A stretch of DNA of 64,000 bases from Guillardia theta CCMP2712 (GCF_000315625.1 NW_005434657.1:411319-475318), one strand, 5' to 3'; positions 30,500 through 42,619 are shown, counted from the first letter of the stretch. Notes: a model not told the origin generated them from the sequence alone. Made by a program: numbers and translations.

Positions 30500-31078
30500 C
30501 TAGCACTGCGATACCGTACGGTCACCGGGTCACTCAGCTCGTGATAAGCCTGCAGGTGGCGCCCGGCGCCGGACGGTTCAAAGGCGCCGCGGTGACTCAG
30601 CCGGAGCCTGTACGAGTTTGTTGGCTGCAACAAAACAGGTTTCCGAGGCAAGTGCTCAAGTCCGACGGCCCACGGTACAGGAAAGCACTGCAGGATTGAG
30701 GAGCACATGAGAGACAGACCGTCGGACTGCCACGGTACTACCGTATGGGCGGCTAGGCTCGAATTCAAGTTGAAACCCACTGCCAGCATCCAGACCCAAG
30801 ACCGTACGGAGTACGGCACACTGACGGAGACGACTCGTGACCGTGACAGTGACACAGTAAGGGCCGAGCCTTCACTGATAACCGGGCTCGGCGAACTTGG
30901 CATCTCCATGCCAGGCTACATTGGCTGCCGGAGTGTCCGACGGTCTTTACTCAAAGTTACGGTTAAGTCCAAAATCAGCCGCAGTGCACCGCCGGGGCCG
31001 CCGGGGACTCGGGAGTCCGGCCGACTCCCGGCGGGCCGGGCCGGGCACTCCGAATGGCAGGCCACATACCGTACCGCT
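30500..31078. repeat. GC-rich dispersed block 5
   Basis: Contains ATACCGTACGGTCACCGGGT (30511-30530), GGCGCCCGGCGCCGG, GGTGACTCAGCCGG (30590), GACCGTACGGAGTACGG, CGTGACCGTGACAGTGACAC, TTTACTCAAAGTTACGGTTA (30947-30966) and a CCGGGCCGGGCGGGCC-like core (31000-31050), ending in ATACCGTACCG (31066). It is the richest single collection of the words that define this repeat class. Confidence 0.65.
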
Positions 31079-31147
31079 TCTTTTTCAGTCAATAAAGGGA
31101 AAAGCTTTTTGAGTCTTTCGGCAAAGTGGAACAAGTTGCCAACGAGC

Positions 31148-31475
31148 AGGGGAGGTAGAGAGGAAGGAGGAGGTAGAGAGGAAGGAGGTGGTAGAGGAAA
31201 GAGGAGGAGGTAGAGGAAAGAGGAGGAGGTAGAGGAAGGAGGAGGAGGTAGAGGAAAGAGGAGGAGGTAGAGGAAGGAGGTAGAGGTAGAGGAAGGAGGA
31301 GGAGGTAGAGGAAGGAGGAGGAGGTAGAGGAAGGAGGAGGTAGAGGAAGGAGGAGGAGGTAGAGGAAGGAGGAGGAGGTAGAGGAAGGAGGAGGAGGTAG
31401 AGGAAGGAGGAGGAGGTAGAGGAAGGAGGAGGTAGAGGAAGGAGGAGGAGGTAGAGGAAGGAGGAGGAGGTAGGT
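31148..31475. repeat. GGAGGTAGAGGAA minisatellite
   Basis: About 20 units of 12-15 bp (GGAGGAGGTAGAGGAA and shorter forms) on the plus strand, purine-only apart from one T per unit. Units differ by whole GGA triplets. The minus-strand frames give Leu/Pro/Ser shadow proteins. Confidence 0.9.
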
Positions 31476-32407
31476 TTGACGTCCAGAGAGCTGCGCAGGA
31501 AACCGGGAATGCTGACACATCCATGGGAGGAGAAATCAATGGAACTATCGTCGTGACTGCTGCTCAAAGATGAAAGAAAGGGAATGCAGCAGGATCATTC
31601 TGTGCCTTGTTTTCCTATCGGTGAATACTTGAACCGTCTTGGTTCTTGCGTGATGCACTGTGCTAGATCCTTGTGGCAAGCAGCCAGGAAGGCCAGAGGC
31701 ATCAACAAGGTACAAGATTGCACTATCTCCTCGTTGTAGTGAACTACTTCAAGAGCTCGAAGGCCGCTACAGCAATCGCCTCGAGCTGGCAGTGCGATGT
31801 TTAGAGCATGGGATACAACTTCTGCGGTCCGAGCATCATCAGCAGGCACAGGGGTCATCTCGCGTGGCTGCGAGCCGTTGGGTCCTGACCCTCTCACACT
31901 CTACAGGTACATGCAGACCTCCTACAGGATGTCGCAAGACGTGGGGACAGGTGACTTCCTCCTCCTCTGGCTGCCCCCGCCCCTGCCCTCCTCTTTCTCC
32001 TGCTCCTGCTCCTAATCTCATGATCTGAATGTAGCAAACGCAAGCTCGATATCTAACAAGTTGAGATTTGCGTACATCAACGTCAGGATGCAATCGGCCA
32101 TGGTAGACCGTGATGCGCAGCATGCTCCGCTCATGTCCATGCAGTATCTAGGGATGTTGTCTGAGGTAACCAAGTCAGATCACATCGCAAGGGTTGGTAG
32201 AAATACAAATGTGGGGCATTGCCTGATGGCGATGTGCTGCTATCAGAACTACTACATGTCAGCGTTGCGTCTGGCGAAGGAGCACAACAGTGAGATCTCG
32301 CTAGTCTAGAGGGAGGGTGTTGACGAGGATGGCTCCAGGCGTTCCGACCTTCTTTCATGTGTGCAGGCACGTGTTGTCGTTACGGTGCAGCTTCGTGTGT
32401 GTGAAGT
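31476..32407 (+). other. possible 5' exons of the O-fucosyltransferase-like gene
   Basis: Open segments at 31797-32015 and 32061-32309 have no recognised domain. They lie upstream of, and on the same strand as, the fucosyltransferase-like exons, so some may be its N-terminal exons. The reading is not supported strongly enough to call exons. Confidence 0.25.
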
Positions 32408-34563
32408 TTGTTGGGTGGCAGAGAGAACCTGCGAGCGCTGGTGGAGAGAAAGGTGAAGATCAGGTGGTCGTGGCGAGTTCTGAACCATCGCAAGGCAAAC
32501 AAAGATCACCAGTCCACTGAGGGGTTTTCCTCGGAGAGGTTCCTTGTCTTCAGGTTTTGGGCAGGTAAAATTAGTTTCTTCTCGTGCGTGCCGTCTCATA
32601 CATCCATCGTCTTCCTCTGTCGTGCATCCAGGACTAAGCAACAGGAGGCAAGAGCTGATCGGGATGATCGGAGCAGCGAGGCTCCTGAACCGGACCCTCG
32701 TGCTCCCTGACATGGTGGAAGGAAGGTGGATGGCAAACCACAAGGCTAACAGGTCAGTCTCCCATGTCCTCCTCTCCTCGGGCTCCTGGGATGAGATCGA
32801 GGCAGGAAGCGAGAGGGGGTCGATCGTTTCCATGACCTCCAACGGCTCTCACAAGTGCCGCGCTTGCATTGATGGGTCTCAGCAACGCGCTGACGTGGAC
32901 TTGTGACAGTACATCAAGCTGATAGATCAGAGTCGGTTTGTTTATGAGTGCGTCTCCTGCTCCTGCAGTCTGTCTGGCCCGCTGATCGCGTCCTTGCAGA
33001 GTCGTACCGAAGCTCCCGCCCGTCAACACAGAGCTTCACGTGCGGGACTACGCTTACTCGGGGCAGGTAGATCCCCATGTGCTACTTTCCTTTCCTTTCC
33101 CTGCACTTCTATTGGCTTTCCCTTCAGCCTGTCCGTTGACTTGGGGTCAAGTTTTCTTCCTTCGGGCTGTCCTACGGAACCATCTCCTACGTCTCCCCTG
33201 AGTAACTCCGGCGATCGTGTGGGGCTGCCCATGATTTTGGACGTCTGCCAGTCAAATCCAGTCCCCCCGCCCCCCCCAACAGCTCGAACAAGATCTCGGA
33301 AGAAGGTTGGAAACGTTGAAGACTCCGATGCCTCTGGTAATTTTTCCCCCCAGCAAGCTCCCTGTGCTCGCTATCGACTTCTCCTATCGGTGCTATCTCG
33401 CCATCTACCTGCTTTGCCTGCTCTTGTTTTCTCTCACGCCCGACAACCCCAAGGCTGCTCGACCTCGGCAACGCTGGAGAGTTTGAGTTCTTCAATGGGA
33501 CTGCGGAGTGGACCCCGAGGAGTAAACTCCCATCGAGCTACTTGCCGTGGCAGCTCAAAGTTTTCACTTGGCAGGAATTGACGTGAAATTCACCCCGTCG
33601 GACTTCTACGGTAGTTGGGGAGATGATGTGAAATGAAGTGTTGACGACTGTGATGGTTGGCAGTTGAAATCCTTCAGCATTTGCACTTCTCCCAGCAGAT
33701 CGCGGTGCCTCCTAGTCCACTTTCATTCTTGCTCGCTCCTTCTCTTCTTCTCCTTCCTGCCCTCTTGTCGTGGTCCTACTTTCTTGCTCTACACTCATGA
33801 TTGCTCTCGTTGCAGAGCGCTGGACGCGCCGTCATGCTTGCAACAAATATGAGAGAAAGTTCGTTTCTTGCGGGTCAGTCCTTCTACTGGCGGATGGGGC
33901 ATGACACATATGTTCCAGTGCATCTTCGTAGGAACGACATGTCCTACTGGAAGAATCGGCAGCATGCCTGGCCGGAGACAGACCAAGTGATTGAGCAGGC
34001 ACGTAGGTGGGAAAGAGGCTGAGGGCTGACGAGCCTCCAAGGTCCAGACGCTGGCTCGATCGAGAAACTTGTCCGAAATCTTTCTCGCTACAGACGGTGA
34101 GGCTGGTGGGGGTGGGAGGAGACTGAAAGGAACTGGCTGCAGCGGATGGGAAGGAAATCTCGCGCATCCAGCGGTGAGGACCTGTCGTGCTTGCCATGCC
34201 TGCTGACCCTCTGCCTGTCAGTTCGATCCCCCAGCTCGTCCTCTTCGATCTCGGGCTGCGGAAGCGGATGGGGATAACGACGGGAGAGGCTCAGGTCGCC
34301 ATAGTGGACCAGGTGAGGAGCCCAGCTCTGCCTCTGCATTCTCATCGGCTCTCGTCCTGCAGTTCGTCTGCTCTCGTGCTGCCTCCTTCCTGGGCAACTT
34401 CTGGTCGACCTTCTCCTGGGCGATCATCGAGGTGGTCGAGGCGCGTCCTCGAAGCGACTTGCTCACGGTGGAGCAGGAGAGGCACAAGCTCGGGCACGAC
34501 AGCAGCAGCAGCCATTTCTTCCAGGTGCGCCTGGTCGAGGTGGTGGAAACAGGAGCACAGTGA
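32408..34563 (+). CDS. GDP-fucose O-fucosyltransferase-like glycosyltransferase (5' end not found)
   Basis: Predicted secretory-pathway glycosyltransferase of the O-FucT fold. Recognised exons: SSERFLVFRFWAG (ending near 32563), joined across a GTAAAA intron to LSNRRQELIGMIGAARLLNR and TLVLPDMVEGRW (32633-32730), the usual N-terminal nucleotide-sugar-fold signature. Then come PPVNTELHVRDYAYSG near 33015, LLDLGNAGEFEFFNGTAEW near 33455, and YVPVHLRRNDMSYW near 33910-33950 with the VHLRRxD motif that contains the catalytic Arg. Last are IPQLVLFDLGLRKRMG and, after an intron at 34312, FVCSRAASFLGNFWSTFSWA (34362-34421), the C-terminal acceptor-site motif. A TGA at 34561 ends the last open frame, although GTGAGT there could also be a donor. 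The signal anchor is missing, so the 5' exon is still to be placed. Sugar and acceptor are unknown. Confidence 0.75.
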
Positions 34564-34880
34564 GTCCTCGATGCAGGCGCCTCTCCCCCGAGACCATCCG
34601 CTAGCGGAGAGGACGAGGACGTTGAGATGACGTGGCGATGTTGTCACATCATCAACAGCAACAACAGCAACAACATACCACAACAATCAACATCGACATA
34701 CTACCTTCACTCACTACGTCATCCGCTTCTCTCATCTCATTACACCATATCACCAGCTCTTCTCATCACATCACCTTATTCATTCGCTACAACACCTCTT
34801 CCTATCACTGCGTCAGCCCCTTCTCTCGTGCCCCCCTCGACGCTGAGCGAGGAAGGGAGGGGAAGGAGGAAGTTCGTGGG
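34564..34880. other. intergenic, convergent gene ends
   Basis: Space between the fucosyltransferase-like gene (+) and the channel gene (-). AACAACAGC/ACATCAC triplet-rich, with no gene seen. Confidence 0.5.
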
Positions 34881-37800
34881 TCAGGGGCTGTACAGCGGCA
34901 GCTCAGGGTGCATATCGGTGTTGCGAGCCTTCCAGTCCTGGATGTCTGCAGAAACAAGAGTCAGCTTCCCCCTCCCTCCCCTGCCTCCTGTTCACCCGCC
35001 TCTTGCCTCTCCTTCCGCTCCCCCTCCACTCCTTCCTGCCTCCTATCCCCAAATATGTTGTTCCCGGCTATTTCTGATCGCTCCTCCCTGCCCCTGCCCC
35101 TGCCCCTCCAGTCTCTCCCACCTTGTCTCTTCCTCTGCTTCGCCGACTCCTTTAAGAAGTAGCTTCCAGCTAGCGTGTGGATGTCGTACGCGGGCTTCAT
35201 GGAAGGCCTGCTCGTGCTGGCCCTCCTGCTGGGCTGTGTGCTGGAGTCAGGGGGATAGGAGTCCAGCTGCGATCTGTGAGAGGCAGTCTCGTCGTCCCTG
35301 GGACTTCCGTCTAGCGACCTTCTGCTGGACTTGTGCTGGACCTGAGAGAAAAGTTAGTAAAGGAGCTGAGGGAGGGAGAATAGGACAGGGAGGAAGGTGA
35401 GAGGGAGGGGTTGGTCAGGTGCACAGGATACCAGAAAGTGGGTTGAGGGAAGGAGGACGCTGCAAGCAGTCGATGCAAGGTTGAGGGGGGAGGAGGAGGA
35501 GGAGGAGGAGGAGGAGGAGGAGGAGGAGACGAAAAAAGAGGACGAAAAGAGGTCAGAGGAGGAGGAGGAGGAGGAGGAGGAGGAGGAGGAGGAGGAGGAG
35601 GAGGAGGAGGAGGAGGAGGAGAAGTTGGGTGCGATATGGTCTGGAATGGGGATGGAATACATCAGATGTTCTTCGCAGTCTGAGAGGAGTAGAGGCTGCC
35701 GTGCTAGTCTTGGCGTTGCTCGACGAGTGCAAGGTAGACTGCAGAACGTGATGAGCATCGCAGGAGGGGAGAGGTAGAGAGAGAGGGAGAAGAGAAGAAA
35801 GAAGGAGAGGAGGGGAGGAGGGGGAATGGAAGGTGAGAGAAGTGTTGGAGGGGAGGATCATCGGAGGGAAGGAGTGATGGAGAGGAGGACGGAGGAGAGA
35901 AACGAGGGAGAGATCATTCAGATACGCACATTTCCTGTTCTCGGTTGTAATTCGAACTCGTCAAGGAGGAGCTGAGAGATTGACTGATGTCAACATCATC
36001 ACATGATGCAGGAAACAAGCTGTTACGCTGAATTTGCTTCCCTCCCACGTCTGTTGGCGCTTCCAGTCGAACTTCTGTGGGAAGAAGTTTCAGTGGAGGG
36101 CAGAGAAGTGAGAGGAGGAAGAGGAGGACGTTGAGATGGAGGAGCTGGTCAATGCAGAGGTAATGATAGTTGCAACAGTGATAGTGATGGAGTGGGAGGT
36201 GTAGAGAGGACAGGAGAAGGTGGCAGGATGAGGAGACTGGAGGTAACGGAGAGGAGGGAGGTAGCAACGAGGAGAGGAGACGGAGTTGACTACCTCCTGC
36301 TGCACTTTCTTCTCCTCCTTGACTTGCTTCTCGTTCTGCCCGCTGTGATGCTGCTTGTGGTTGTGGCTCATCTCGGGGAGGGAGAGGAGGATGGAGTGAG
36401 CCAGGCTGCTGCTGGAGGAGGAGCAGACGGGAGCAGAGCTGTGCCGCCGCTCCCTCACCCTCTGTATGGGATGATTCATTCCGTTGCTTTCCTCCCTCAG
36501 ATTCGCCCGAGGGTTCTCGGAGCTCGTCCTCTGCTCTCGTCGCTCGTTCTCCTTGTCGTCTGTGGAGGTCGCCCCGACGTCGCTGGAGGATCGATGAGAC
36601 TTGTGGCGGCTCTTGGAGTGTTTGCGCTCGTGCTGCAGCTTGTTCAGAGCATCCTTTGTTGACTTCTCCATGCTGTCCATCGAGAGGACGAGGAACTTGA
36701 GGATGAGAAGAATGGTCCTGATCCTGATAGGCTCTGTCAGAAACTCCTCCTCCTCGCATCCTCCTCCTCGTCTCCTGCTCCTGCTGCCCCAGCCCCAGCC
36801 CCTGCTCTTACTCCTGCCGCTGCTCTTACTGCTGCCGCTGCTCTTACTCCTGCCCCTGCTCTTACTCCTGCCCCTGCTCTTACTCCTGCCCCTGCTCTTA
36901 CTCCTGCCCCTGCTCTTACTCCTGCCCCTGCTCCTTCCTACTCCTCAAGCTCTCCAGTTCTTACTGTCGGTTGTCGGCTTCGAGCATGGCGTTCGACATC
37001 TCTCTCATCGCAAAACGTTTGAGTTCAACGTACATCCTGCATCAGGGAATCGTCAAACAAGAGAAAGAAGAAAAAGTAGAACCAATGTAAGAAGAAGACA
37101 AGAAGCAAGACAAGAAGCAATAGAGCAAGCAAGAGAACAAGCTGCTCTTACATGGATCTGAACTGCTCCGCGTCGAACTCTCCGTCCTCATTGCAGAGAC
37201 TCCCATCACACGTCAAACTGTCCGGGAGATTGTCAAAATCATCGATATCGACATTGTTTTGATCATCATCCCCATCATCATCTCCATCGTCATCTCCATC
37301 GTCATCTCAATCGTCATCTCCATCGTCATCTCCATCATCATCTCCATCATCATCATCATCTCCATCATCATCATCATCATCATCATCTCCATCATCATCA
37401 TCATCTCCATCACCATCATCACCATCATCATCATCATTGTTATCATCATCTCCATCATCATTGTTATCATCATCTCCATCATCATCTCCATCATCATTGT
37501 CATCATCGCATCATTGTCAGTCACGATGAAGCTCGTCCCTTCTCACCTTGCAAAGTCTCCTTCTGTCATGTGAATCGAATCAGACAGCGGCAGCTTGCGC
37601 CTGCCCAAGCATTCAGCCCTCCTCCTCCTCNNNNNNNNNNNNNNNNNNNNNNNNNNNNNNNNNNNNNNNNNNNNNNNNNNNNNNNNNNNNNNNNNNNNNN
37701 NNNNNNNNNNNNNNNNNNNNNNNNNNNNNNCCTCCTCCTCCTCCTCCTCCTCCTCCTCCTTTCCTACTCCTCCTCCTCCTCCTCCTCCTCCTCCTCCTCC

Positions 37801-39811
37801 TCCTCCTCTTCCATCCTCCTCCTCCTCCTCCTCCACTTCCTCCTCCTCCTCCACTTCCTCCTCCTTCCTCCTCCTCCCTCTTCCTCTCTCACTCCTCTTC
37901 CTCCACACCTGGAACATGGTAAAGAGAGATGCGCTGAAATTGCCGAAGAATTCCGGGTGATCCTTGCCGAAGAGATGGGTCGCCATGACGGCATAGACGC
38001 AAGTGATGAGCATCATGATCATGAACGCGTTGATCAGAGGGACCAGGGCAGCGGCCAGCGCTCCCATGATGCGATTGAGAGCCTTGAGCTTCTTGAAGAT
38101 GCGGATAACTCGGAACATCCTGAGGGTTCTGAAGAGAGAGACGAGCCGGAGGGTCTTGGAGTCCACGACGTAGGACCAGACGGACAGGCAGACGACGAAC
38201 AGCTCAAAGATGTTCCACATGTTGGAGTAGAAAGGTTGGAAGTAGTTGTAGGAGCGGGAGAAGAGATTGATAAGAAGCTCCTGCCCCGGATACTTCAATG
38301 GACGCAAAAGAAGGGGAGGAGGAGAAAGGCTGACGAGAGGTGTGAGAAGGAACGGGAGGGGGGAGGGAGCGACGGAGATCAGGAGGGAGGGAGGGGGGGA
38401 GGGAGGGAGGGAGGGAGGGAGCAAGAAGCGTTCGAGGGGTAGGCGGTGGAAGGGGGAAGGAGGGGTCCACTTACAAATGCGAAGACCATCTGCCAAGATT
38501 GTCAGTCATCCCCCACTGAGACCACAAGGAGTCCTACCATGATGCAGAAGTTTATGAGGGACAGGATCGAGTACATGGCGTCCGTCTCCTCCAGCTGCAC
38601 CTCCGCCTGGATGCAGTCGAGCGAGAAGTTCGCGATGATAGAGAGCGCGATGAGCACCTGGGAAAAGATCGACTCGTACACTTGCAGTGTCCTGAACCTG
38701 GCCCACTCGAACCAGCTTCCCCCATGCTGCTCGATCTCCTGCGCTCTCTTCATACTCGCCAGCTGATCCTTAACCCCCAGCTGCAGTGCCGAGCACCAGC
38801 TCTTGACCTCCAACGCGGTCGAGGAGTGGAAGACGTACGCCCGCCCTCCGTTCCTTCCGCTGGAGACCGTCTGAATGACGAATGCAGTCTCCTCCTCCTG
38901 CGACTGCGGTTCATCAACCTCCTTCACGAACGCGATCTCGTGGAGGGGGACCCAGTCACTCGCTTCTTCCGCGCCCTCATCCAGGAAGACGAACGCGTCT
39001 TGGCACAAGATCGCGTGCTTACTCTTCCAGCTCACCAGCGCTGTCACTTCCTTCCTTTTCAACCTCCCGTCCTTGATCCAGCTGCTAGCAGGAGGAAGGT
39101 GGTACACCGTCTCAACCGCCTCCGCCTTCACGGTGATGGTGCCGTACTTGTTCGACCCTTTGTTCTCCTCCACTTCCAGGTTCGACCGATTTACCTCCCC
39201 TTTGATGACAGACTTCAAGTTGGTCTCGTACCCTCCGAGAAAGTCTTGCTTTGACAAGTCTGTGGTCCCGATCTCGTCGATGTCGTAGATGTCAAACTTG
39301 ATCTCTTGATGCAAGTTGGGTATGAAGTCTACCTCTATCTTCCTTGTGAACCTGTATCAATCAAACTCAGCAACAACGGCTCTATCTCAACCTCCTGACC
39401 GCTCACTTTGGGTTCAGATTATCTTTCATTTGCTCAGTTCGCCCGACCTGCAGAGCAACAGTCAACGCTCGCCAGTCTCTCTGTCATGCTGCGCTTGCTC
39501 ACTTCCACCCAGTGATTGTTCTTGTTCTTGGTAGAGACCTGGACGTGCAGTCACACGTCGATCAACATATGGAGCATGGAGAGTATACCACACAGGTAGG
39601 GTCCGACTTCGACAGGAAGTCTTTGTTCACCAGGTTCCTGCAAGCTTGTCAACACAGTGAGCGGAGGGACAGGTTGGCAGTACGAGCACTCGATGGAGAG
39701 AAGGTACGCCACCAGCTTCCCCTTGTCTGGCAGACTTTCCTCAGACGACTCCATGATCGGGGCAGGCTTGCTTGCTGCAGTATCGAAGCCATTGCTGTGA
39801 GCGATGGGCAT
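34881..39811 (-). CDS. copine-type C2 / PH / voltage-gated cation channel fusion protein
   Basis: ATG at 39811 (or 39754). The exons spell a copine-like C2 domain: KGKLVAYLLSIECS, NLVNKDFLSKSDPTCVV, STKNKNNHWVE, GRTEQMKDNLNPKF, TRKIEVDFIPNLHQEIKFD and IYDIDEIGTTD. It is split by introns near 39690, 39580, 39500 and 39410-39350. Next comes a PH-like domain (about 39080-38760: ALVSWKSKHAILC, DWVPLHEIAFVKE, STALEVKSWCSALQLG). Membrane segments follow: S1 (SQVLIALSIIANFSL), S2 (SILSLINFCIMVFAF, via a micro-exon near 38470), S3 (NIFELFVVCLSVWSY), S4 with Arg/Lys every third residue (LFRTLRMFRVIRIFKKLK, 38140-38070) and S5 (INAFMIMMLITCVYAVMA). The pore exon breaks off at FTMFQ near 37910. The selectivity filter lies in or beside the sequencing gap, and S6 was not found. 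Downstream exons (DGSLCNEDGEFDAEQFRSM, a basic tail and a last exon ending at 34881) look cytoplasmic. I infer one gene because exon order, strand and splice phases agree where checked. Ca2+ and lipid sensing coupled to gating is inference. Confidence 0.75.
35484..35622. repeat. (GGA)n microsatellites in channel-gene intron
   Basis: Two GGA tracts (35487-35528 and 35553-35622) separated by a GACGAAAAAAG section, in a 3' intron of the channel gene. Confidence 0.85.
36786..36940. repeat. 18-bp minisatellite (CTGCTCTTACTCCTGCCC)
   Basis: About seven tandem 18-bp units with two variants (CCC and GCTG endings), in an intron of the channel gene. Confidence 0.85.
37258..37513. repeat. degenerate (ATC)n tract
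   Basis: About 250 bp of ATC triplets with CATCTCCATC and CATTGTTATC variants, in the intron just 3' of the sequencing gap. Similar to the tract at 22.3 kb. Confidence 0.85.
37631..37730. other. sequencing gap (100 N) inside the channel gene
   Basis: Exactly 100 N flanked on both sides by (CTC)n, so probably a gap of unknown true size at a collapsed microsatellite. It sits where the channel pore and S6 exons are expected. Confidence 0.95.
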
Positions 39812-40369
39812 GATACGTGATGAGAACCTTGGGGTAAGCAGGGTCAACAAGATCGAGACGGAAACGACGGGAACACGAGAGACGTTATGAACACTGGTTT
39901 TCAAGGAACAGGGTAGGACTCGATGCGAAGCTGCGACGATGGAGCTGATGATGTGATAGCTATGGGACTGATGATGTGATAGAGACGAGCGTGCAAAACA
40001 ACACCATGTTCTATGACATTCACTGCAGAAAACTGATGCACTCAATACAATGACTGACAAAACAGATTGGATGTTGGCGACAGAATTCAGAGTCACGAAG
40101 GAGCAGTGGGAAGGATGATTACGAGGAGAGTGAAGTGAAGACAAGAATGTATCAGCCAGGCAAGAGGGAGGAAGAATGAGAGAGTTGAGGAGAGTTGGTG
40201 AGGGGTAGAAGGGGTAGGGAGCGGTAGGGAGCGGTAAGAAGGGAGGGGTATTGCATGCTTTCTCGCAGAGCAGCGCATGGTTGGCACTGTTGTCAATCAT
40301 AAAACTCGTTTTAGAGTTAAAATGATTATAACTTCGTCTGGAGTACAAATATCGACTGTTGTCGAGCCA

Positions 40370-40600
40370 CCCCACCCTTCGACCACCCCCCAACATGGAG
40401 AAAATTACCCCTCTATATTAAAGTCTTTAGAGGGGTAGGGGTATGTAGCGGAAAGGGGGGTAGGTTGTTCAACATCGGGATATTATCATCCACTAGGTAG
40501 TACCCCCACCCCTTGTTTCCCAGTCACATATATCTTTCAGGTCATGACCCACCCCCATTGTTTCCTTTCTAGAGACCGGACCCCTCCTACCGGAACAGAC
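40370..40600. repeat. TACCC/CCACCC block with GGGGTAG section
   Basis: CCACCCCACCC and ACCACCCCCCAAC at 40368-40392, AGGGGTAGGGGTATG at 40431 and TAGTACCCCCACCCC at 40497. It directly precedes GC-rich block 6. The 560 bp before it (39812-40369) shows no gene apart from low-complexity GGGGTAG words near 40200. Confidence 0.55.
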
Positions 40601-40639
40601 TCTTCACTCAGAGGCTTCTTTTGCTCAGGCTCGGGCCAC

Positions 40640-40975
40640 GGGTGGGTACTTGTACCGTACCGTACGGTTCGGACTTGCGACCACCCCTACTAACTGCGGT
40701 TCTAGACACCCCTCCGTGTACCTTCTTGGACTTAACTTGAACGGGGATTCAGTGACCCTTGGCATCCTCATGGGCCCGGGCCTGCAGAGTCCGGCCGGAG
40801 CCATTCCCGGGCCGGTGGCAGATCGGACGGTGGGGCAACCGGGCCAGCCCCAGGAAGCCACCGTCGGTCACCAGCGAGGTCATCGAGAAGGAGACTGGTG
40901 CCGACTCCTGCCCATGGAATCTCACGCCCACGGTGACTTGGCGATCAGCAGACTCCAGCGACTCGTATAGTCCAA
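40640..40975. repeat. GC-rich dispersed block 6
   Basis: GTACCGTACCGTACGGTTCG (40652-40671), CAGTGACCCTTGG, TGGGCCCGGGCCTGC, GGCCGGAGCCATTCCCGGGC, GGTCACCAGCGAGGTCATCG and ACGGTGACTTGG. It follows the TACCC block with only a 50-bp spacer. Confidence 0.6.
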
Positions 40976-41045
40976 CTAACACAATCGTGAAACTTTGGAG
41001 CAAGAATGTACAAATGAAGTAGGTAGGAATGAAGTATTAGCTCAG

Positions 41046-42608
41046 CTACAGCCAGGAAGGCCAGCCTCTTCTTCCTTCAACCAGAAACGTGATGTTGATC
41101 CCCACAAACCCGAGCAACACCAGGCCTGCGAAAAAGGACCATGTCAAACCTTCATGCCCGGCAGAGTTCCTGACCGTTACCTCCTCCAACAAAGCTCAGC
41201 AGAGGGCAGGTAATTCCATGAAGAAACGTATCTGCAGCGGCAGAGGCAGGGATCGCTAGGACCGTCCCGATGGTGACGAACAGTGGGCTACTCAAGGCGA
41301 TGGCGATAGCAAGCCACACAAGGTATGCTCCTTCCAAGAAACAGTCCAGGAGGAGGTAAGGAAGAACATCTTCATGCGGCAGAACGAAAGTCTGCGGCGA
41401 AGGTTACCAACATGTCATGTTCGCGTCATCGAGTTGACCGTATATCCGCTGAAGTGCAGAATCGCCGCGGGAGCCCACAGCAGCGTCAGGTTCCACAACC
41501 CCATCCACCCCTGAGACAAGGTCACCGCCGCAGTGGTCGGAGAGCTCGACCCACCACCATGAACCCCAACGACGAGGCCGACCGGAGACCCTCCAACGAG
41601 TCTTGCAAGGGCACATAAGACATGTGCCCATACACCGACTCGTCCTCGTGCGCAACCTCCTCCTCGTTGGCTTGCGACCCGAGCATCTTCAGCAAGACTT
41701 CATAGAGTGCATAGCAGATGGCTGAGCACAAGCACAGCGTATCCCCCCAGAGATTTTCACCCAGCACCACCTGCTGAGCTGCGGACTTGGCTACACACGG
41801 CCACGAGCTACAAACAGGGTCAGCAAGCTCAAGAACTGCTCAGCTGCGGGCATGCCTGATCACTGCGACACCGGAGAAAGTGCATATCGTAGCCAAGACC
41901 TTGATAACTGTGACCTTCTCCCCCAGAATGACCACAGAGATAATGAAGCACCAGACACAGCACGACTGCCAGGGGATGAGATGGGATCGGCAGGGCCAGC
42001 AGACGCTACCTGGTATATGACTGTGTTGACGACATCGTCCGTCAGAGGTATGGAAGCGAACCACAGCCACGTGCACAGGTTGCACAACACTGAAAGCCAG
42101 AAGCTGCTCCACTGCGAGACTGTCAGCCACCAGCCTGCCACAGAACAGGATGAGGTGCTACCAAGAACGTGCCCTGAGGGCGGAAAACCATGTTGGTAAG
42201 AGATTGCCTCCCTTCGCTCTTAGGTATCATGCAGGCAGTGATTCCTCCCATGAGGAACCCTAGGACCATACTGAAGTTGTGCGCCATCCATACCAGCATG
42301 TACGGATTGTTGTACGGATCCACCCCTGAGAGGACGGACTTTGTGACTTCGATCTCTGTGACCCACGTGGCAACGGCTAAGGCTATGAAGAAAAGAGCGC
42401 TGATTCGTTTCCAAGGGATCGACCATGATGAAGAAGCTATCTCCAGTTCTCGGCGATGGTAGGCAAGTGCAATCCTATCGAGAGATCGGAACTCGTCTGA
42501 GTTTCTCCGGGAGCTCGGTGCTTCTGTGCTTGTGTCTGGCCGGTCATCGCTGTCGACCACCTGGTCCAGCAGAGCTTCATTCATCGTCTCGTTGTTCTGG
42601 GCAGCCAT
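41046..42608 (-). CDS. SLC35F5-like multi-pass transporter (drug/metabolite transporter superfamily)
   Basis: Predicted ten-helix membrane carrier. ATG at 42608 starts MAAQNNETMNEALLDQ, an acidic cytosolic N-terminus. TM1 is ISALFFIALAVATWVTEIE and TM2 MLVWMAHNFSMVLGFLMGG, with FRPQGTFL before the next intron. Later exons give QWSSFWLSVLCNLCTWLWF, CFIISVVILGEKVTVIKVLA, TICTFSGVAVI, NLWGDTLCLCSAICYALYEV, GWMGLWNLTLLWAPAAILHF (the G.. GL.NL.LLWP..LLH feature of SLC35F5) and LVWLAIAIALSSPLFVTIG with TVLAIPASAAAD. The last helix, FFAGLVLLGFVGINITFLVE, ends in a basic tail and a TAG at 41046. Introns are short and numerous, and I did not place all of them. The substrate is unknown for most of this subfamily. 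Confidence 0.82.
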
Positions 42609-42619
42609 GATTGGCGCTG

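Noticed and set aside
31089-31567. Leu/Pro/Ser-rich frames over the 31 kb minisatellite
   Set aside because: Three overlapping minus-strand frames are open because each unit lacks stops. The composition follows the repeat unit exactly.
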